Shown: in pieces, positions 58,233 to 64,000 of the stretch
Layout: the number at the start of each line of letters is the position of its first letter
How positions within the stretch are numbered: the first letter of the stretch is position 1
Assembly (NCBI RefSeq): GCF_027942865.1
Contig: NC_134526.1
Span: forward strand, 21,743,784-21,807,783
DNA from: Odontesthes bonariensis
Lineage: Eukaryota > Chordata > Actinopteri > Atheriniformes > Atherinopsidae
Length of the DNA: 64,000 bases
Reading direction: 5' to 3'
The notes under the pieces: model-generated
The model's input: the letters and a program-made list of their open reading frames with translations, nothing else
Databases searched by the model: none
What the model was told of the DNA's origin: nothing
Translations under genes and position numbers: made by a program

Positions 58233-59508
58233 CCCCCCCACCCTCCCGTCAGTCTTCCTCTGCTCTGTTTGCCATCATGGGGCAAAATTGCGTTGCCCCA
58301 GCAGTTCTGTTAAAGCCCCGCAGCACTGCAGCAGCCTGTGTGGGAGAACAGCAGCCCCATTTCCTGTTGGGCGGCGTCCCAAAGGAGCCCGAGGCCTGTG
58401 CTCATAACGAAGAAACATGGTTTACGGTGTGGTTACTCTGATGAGGGTTATATCGATTGGTTTGTGTAAGTGGTTTCACAGTTGAGAAAAGGGGATTCTC
58501 CATCTTAACTCATGTTTCAACTGGCATCCTGCGGGGATGTCTCCAGCTGGCACTCGCTCCGACAGCGTCCATTTGGAACTTACGATCCAAAGAAACGGGA
58601 GGAGATCGGTTTGCTCCCCAACGCACAAATGAATCCGATTCTATTCTTTTTACTTCTGCTTTTTGCTTTCACCCAAACAGAGGATGACACGTAAGCTTGT
58701 TAACATTGGAGTTGATAAAATAGACGCAACTCCAGCGGTGCTGCTTGGTTAAATAACAATATAAACATGTTCGTTTCTAATATTACACTATATTTGTGTA
58801 ATTTATTATATAGTATATTTATAGCTGTTTATTTGCTGTCCTTTGTCGCTCCGCAGCGGATGGATTGTCCAACAGCTCGTTGGAGGGTGTGACGGCAATC
58901 GAGCTGCTTCGGAAATCAGAACAAATTTTTGGTTTACAATTGAAATCTTCTTTTTATTCTAGAAATTATCTTTCTGTTTAAATCACCCATCGGTACATTT
59001 GGCATATTTGTCCATGAACTGGCTCATCGGGGCTCCTGTGTTGCCCAAAGCTTCAAATGAAAGGATGAAAGAATCTTGTGTGTTCATAATCTCCTGTTTA
59101 AGTAATATTGATTATTTTTTTCAAAGAGCAGTGGTTAAAATAAGACGGTACCCCCCTTACAGTTGACAGTGGCTCGGTTTTCATTTCAACCCGCAGCTTT
59201 GAAATGCATTTTCCACGATCCTTTATAATTGGTTAGAGTGAAGAAAACTGACTCAGAGTAGTGTTTATTTCCAGCCAATCAATCTGCCTCCATCTGAGCG
59301 CCTTCAAGCTTCGACACAAAGGGCCCAGTAATTCTGTTTATTTTGGGTTATTGGGAACATCTACTACAGAATCTCTTCATTTTCTCCATCTCAGGACCTT
59401 TAGTTTACACATTGGCCTCCACGTCTGTGCGTCTGCATGAGTGTGTGTGAGATTTTTCTTTGGATCATACAGCAGCTCATTTGGTTTTTTCCATCTGCCT
59501 CCAATAAA
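58233..59508 (+). other. znf598: znf598 3' UTR
   Basis: No coding frame is seen after the stop. The first canonical signal is AATAAA at 59503-59508, giving a 3' UTR of about 1.3 kb. A shorter form using a variant signal is possible. Confidence 0.45.
59503..59508 (+). terminator. Poly(A) signal, probable znf598 end
   Basis: AATAAA in CCTCCAATAAAGCTGTTTCT, the first canonical signal after the znf598 stop. Confidence 0.4.
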
Positions 59509-59878
59509 GCTGTTTCTGTCAACATGGTACTGTTTCATATATCTGGCACGTGCACAGGTCACATTGTCAAAAATCTTCAATATTGAACAGACATCCAGTG
59601 AAGAACTATTTTATTCAGCTTAGATTCAGAAGTTGGGGTGTATCATGTTTGTTTTTGTTTTTTAAACTTGACTAACTAAAGACTTCTCCACACACACTTT
59701 TTGAATTAATAGGTATTTAAGACATTTAGTGTGTAAAATTAGAATCAAATATCAATGATGGGAAGCTCTTTAGGAAGTGACTCCTCAGAGGGTGGATCCG
59801 ATCTCCAAATCCAAGGTGTGTGTGCCGTCGTGGTGTAAAGTTCAAATTACCAGTAGTTTCCAGCTCAAAATCGGAACG

Positions 59879-60740
59879 CAGTACTGTGCCAAACACTGTG
59901 AAACACCCCTCATTTCGTCTCATATAGGCGGTGAAAATGGGGAAATGGTTACAGCGGCTTTTTTGGAAATGTGTGCCAACATGAATGAAAATGCAGTAAA
60001 TTAAGCAAAAACAAAACACAGCCTGAACCCTCTGAGACAAACCTTCCTGTCATTTACTTTGAGTAGTCTTCAGGAATATCGAAGGACATCCCAAAGCTCT
60101 TCTTTGGATGTCGGCTGCCTTTTTATACCGTTCTCTGTCAAGATGATGCCACACTGCTTCAATGATGTTGAGGCCCGGGCTCTGGACCTTATTTTTTTTT
60201 TCTTATTTCTTAAGGACATCACTTTCAGACACTGTTCATCTGCTGTTCTTTTTGCGCTCCACTTTCTTTTGCCCGGTTTTCCACAATTTCTATAACTGAC
60301 GCAGCACACCGTGCAGAGTTATGTCAAGTTGTCGGCCAACAGCGATTCGGGGAATCTCCGTGTAAAAAAGAAACTACTATTTTGCGTCGTCATCTTTGGT
60401 ATTTTTTGCAGATACAACTAAAGAAATGTGGACACCGTATCTTTCTATGCGACTGCCTAAAGATACATTTTAACATGGCTTCTTAACCCAGTTGCTTGTC
60501 TGTTTATGCTTGAATGATTCATAGGTCAGTTTCAGTGGCCCAAATGAAAATGGTCGGCTACTCGGACCGCTCTTAAAACGAGTGAAAAAATCAGCCAATG
60601 TCCAAAGAAAAACTTTGACAGAGCTTCAGAAAGTCTTGAGGACTTTTGACGAAGGCCATTTTTAAAAGATTACAAGAAAGTCGAGACTCCTTGGAAGCAA
60701 AAAGAAATGAGAGGTGCCTCAAAAGTTTTGCACAGTGCTG
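59879..60740 (-). mobile_element. Internally deleted Tc1-like element with both ends
   Basis: The left end CAGTACTGTGCCAAACACTG and right end TTTTGCACAGTGCTG are inverted copies, each with a CCCCTCATTTC-like stretch inside (right side as GAAATGAGAGG). Minus-strand coding at 60070-60180 reads KRQPTSKEELWDVL and the SLKQCGIILTENG stretch just upstream of it, the same Tc1 C-terminal region as at 36447-36674. At about 860 bp it is roughly half of a full Tc1-like element. Frames are broken. Confidence 0.65.
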
Positions 60741-61620
60741 TGCGTGATGCAAACGGAGACAGAACTTGCAAATGCATACTGTTGGTGTTAAAATAAATGC
60801 GTCTACAGTGCACAGATTTAACCTGTGTGTCTTAAAAGTGTGCTGAAAGGAGCTTTTTCTGTCCTAAAACAAACTTTGGAACAAAACTGCAGTTCGCCAG
60901 TTCTGCACAGCGTATCAAAGACTTAAGTTGTTTGGTTGAAAATAGATTTCAGCAGAGGAACCTTGTGCCGGCTGCGCAGCATGGTGGTGGAGGTTTTATG
61001 TTGTGGGTTGCTCTGCTGCCTCTGGGATCGGGCGACCTCCTGCGTTGGATTAAAATGGGAGATCATACGGGAGTGCTTGAGGTTAACGTGAGCTCTCCTG
61101 TCTGAAAGTTCAACAGAAAAAAAGGGGAAAATAAACCTCTGCTCATTGTGAAATTCATCATCGCGTGGAGCAACAGGAAGGGGAAGCTTCAAGTAGAATG
61201 TTGTGGATGGAAGTAATATCAACAATCCATTATTTTGAGCCCAAAAACAACTTTTGTGTAGATGTGTTTAGTTTCTCTCCCAAAGTGCTTTATATGTTCA
61301 CTTATGACATATTTGAGTAAATGAAAAATTTCCCCATTGGTTGATACCAAAACTGATCGGCAATGTGTTAAAAACAATCTAAGAAAGCCAACCATTTTCC
61401 TTGACAAACACTTTCTTCATTACTTTTCTCATCTGTTTCTTCATAAGTTCCCAGCTAAAAGGAACGCACCATCATTGTGTGCCGACTTTAAAAAGGGGTC
61501 TTAAGCTATCAGTTGCTGTGTTTTGCTGCACGTTGAAGGCCTTTAGAACCAACTGAAACCTTTTCCTGCTGCTAAAAAAAAATCATCACAGAAAACGGGT
61601 TAGTCCAAAACATGTTTTCT
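60741..61620. other. Intergenic DNA
   Basis: No gene seen. AT-rich, with a stretch near 60950-61060 (ATGGTGGTGGAGGTTTTATG) that resembles Tc1-type transposase coding sequence and may be another fragment of the element at 59879-60740. Confidence 0.35.
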
Positions 61621-61621
61621 T

Positions 61622-64000
61622 TTTATTGGCGTCACGGTCAGACTGCAGTCCAGAGACATTCAGGTAATACACAGTGACACACATCTCTGTACACAGCGAG
61701 CTTACACTGAAGAGGCCGAACAACTTCCAAACAGGAAGAAACAACTCAGTAAAAACATGTTAAAGGGGTAGCACGTTACAAAATCGATGCTTGCTTGTTT
61801 GTCGGTTAATGGGGAGGAATTTTTTTTTCTTTTCTTTTTTTTCCATCAATATAACCAGGGGGTGTGGGATGAGGTGGAGAGGTGGGTGTATTGTAATATC
61901 CATGCAATGTATTTTACTCTAAACCACACCATTGATGGCGGCAGCATTACTGCATAAAACAGCCTTTTTATTACCTCCGTCTCACAAAACAACAGACCGA
62001 TCGCATAAAACTTTGACTTTGGCCCTTTTACAAGCGGCCAGCAAAGTACCTCCAACAAAGTGAGTGTGTTCTAGGTAATACATAATTGTCATTGATAATA
62101 TTTTCTTATTTTCAGTAGTACAGGACAAACCAGACCCTGGACAGCATCACACACGAGTTCCATTTACTTCATGAACATACTGATTTGTACAAATCGACCA
62201 ATACCACGTTAGTGTACGTGGGCCAGAGCACAAAACACAGAGAATGCTCATATTAATTTTTCATCTACCACACTGACTGAAGAAAAGACCGAAGCACTGA
62301 GAACAATAACATAGCCTGACCCGACAGAACCCCAGACTACCCAATAAATCCCCCGTAGTACCCAACACAGCCAGCAATATCTCAGTCTCACACAAACGAA
62401 ATGAGACGGCGTCTGCCAAACAAATAATGATGATGACTTAAAGGACCACACTAGTGCTTTCCCATACTTATCGTTATATTATTACTGGCCATTTTCAAAA
62501 GCATGCCAATCATCTATCTTCCTTTAAAAGTGAGTATAATGGACAGAATTTTGGAAATACTCGATGAGGGTTTATAAATCCGGCACTGGAATGGCCATCG
62601 ACGTGTTTTCACAGCACCAAACCCAAAAGACAAAGCAACGGGTCAGTTTTGGATCAGTCTAGATTCTTGTTGGAATTGGCTGAAACCAATGGACGCGCTG
62701 AAGGGAAATGTATCTATGGGGGAGGCGTGCTTTGGGAAATGGCGAGCAGAGGTGTTCGGGCTTACGTAACTTGGCAGCCAATGGGCACAAACGTTTGCAA
62801 AACACACCAAGGGTTGCTTTTCACAGTCAGTGATGCTTCCTTCGTGGGATGGGGCTTTCCAAGTCATGCCCTTTTTTTTTTCTTAATTCCTAGCAATTTA
62901 TACTTTGCTGTTCTTAGATGGAACACAGTACGATGCTCTGACTTTAAGGTGGCAACAAATACAGGGAAAACAAAGCATTTCACAGAATGATGGACTAACT
63001 TCATCAGAGAGTCCTTCAGGGAGATTTTATGTGGCATCCTGGAAACGTAGCCATTAAAGATCCAGCCTGGACTTTGAGAAGCCTCTAATGTGCACCTCTT
63101 AGGCCTAATGGTAGCCCCACCCAACATACCTTAAACGCCAGCACCTAACCGCTGCATACTCCCCCTAAAAACAAAATCATACCACTAAATTGTCCCTCAG
63201 CAAAAGAGAAATAAAACATTTAATTCAATTCTCTTATGCTGAAACAAGGGACAGTTGGAATTGTATGAAGGGCTTTAATTTGCCATTATTTATTCAATTC
63301 TGAAAGTGCTTTTTACAAACACACTTCTACAATTAACCTGTCTATCTTTGATTTGTTACAATTTTTAATATATGTATATATATATATATAATATGCGTTC
63401 TGTTATCTTCAGGACTGAAACACGAGAGCCAGAACACAAATCCACATTTCCATTAGCATCCTGCAGCTCCAGCTGCTGGAATCTGGGATTGGATTCGTTT
63501 TTTACTACAGGTTAAAGTTCTTTGGAGCAGTAACGTTAGAAACTCTGGAACGGTTTTGCGTATTGGCACATTTGTGGGTGCATGTGTGTGATCGCCAGGA
63601 TCACACGGGTGAGAAAGCGCTGAGGAAAGAGCGTGTTGTTTGGCTTTACGGGCACATTTCTGCAAATCTATGCAAAACCTAATGGAAATGGCATAGTATT
63701 CAATATATATCATTAATTCTATAGAACATAGTCATGCATTAATGTCATGATTACTTCTTAAACCCGCATCAGTGGCGTCTCTGGTAAGCAGCGGTAACTT
63801 CACACTGGATCCATTAGAAGAGCAGGCAAAGCGTTCTACATGTCAGTCATATCACTTTGACATTAACGTTTATATTTGGCTCTGTTCGGCAAAAAACTAA
63901 ACTAAACTCTCAACTTCCTACTTTACATTTCAAATATCTTTACAGTGATATTGATAATACATTTAGCTGAAGATTAGTTTCATTTCTGGGGTAAATATTA
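61622..64000 (-). other. Possible 3' UTR of a convergent minus-strand gene
   Basis: TTTATT at 61622-61627 is AATAAA on the minus strand, followed in that direction by a T/GT-rich stretch (TTTTCTGTGATGATTTTTTT), as at a cleavage site. From there to the window end I find no coding exon on either strand and few recognisable repeats, as expected of a long 3' UTR whose coding part lies to the right. This is a weak inference. Confidence 0.25.
63374..63392. repeat. (TA)n microsatellite
   Basis: A short run of TA units (ATGTATATATATATATATAA). Confidence 0.85.

Overview
The window looks like vertebrate, almost certainly teleost fish, nuclear DNA. The genes are split into many short exons with GT-AG introns. 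Intergenic DNA is AT-rich, with many (GT)n/(CA)n microsatellites, poly-T tracts and decayed hAT-like, Tc1-like, LINE and SINE remnants. Protein matches below come from recognising family sequences by eye; no database was searched. A percomorph fish is my guess, not shown.

Layout. (1) 499-10345, plus strand: the last 14 visible coding exons and 3' UTR of clcn7, the lysosomal/osteoclast 2Cl-/H+ exchanger; its N-terminal exons lie upstream of the window. Its third visible intron (1161-5332) holds two nested DNA transposons with clean target-site duplications and a decayed reverse-transcriptase fragment. (2) 13875-36023, plus: arhgdig (RhoGDI-3), six coding exons with an 11 kb first intron. (3) About 37823-38753, minus: a chain of short, frame-compatible exon-like segments ending in a predicted single-pass membrane helix. 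This is a candidate gene I do not recognise. (4) 40071-44920, plus: rpusd1 (RluA-type pseudouridine synthase), with a probable NRF1-type promoter and non-coding first exon 2.4 kb upstream of its start codon. (5) 46217-49504, plus: slc25a17 or a slc25a17-like paralogue (peroxisomal carrier), nine exons, with a ZNF143/THAP11-type promoter element. (6) 50372-58232, plus: znf598 (ribosome-collision E3 ligase), twelve exons, including an in-frame 27-bp minisatellite. (7) 58233-64000: znf598 3' UTR, a Tc1-like remnant, and possibly the 3' UTR of a convergent minus-strand gene entering from the right.

For all four complete genes the exon lengths inferred by eye sum to an exact multiple of three and give proteins close to mammalian lengths (222, 304, 312 and 970 aa). 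This is strong internal support for the models. clcn7, arhgdig, rpusd1 and znf598 all have human orthologues on 16p13.3, so the window is a fish block of conserved synteny; slc25a17 lies on another chromosome in human. These genes do not form a shared pathway. They serve lysosomal ion exchange, Rho GTPase control, RNA modification, peroxisomal cofactor transport and ribosome quality control. No bacterial-style systems (operons, CRISPR, phage) are present.
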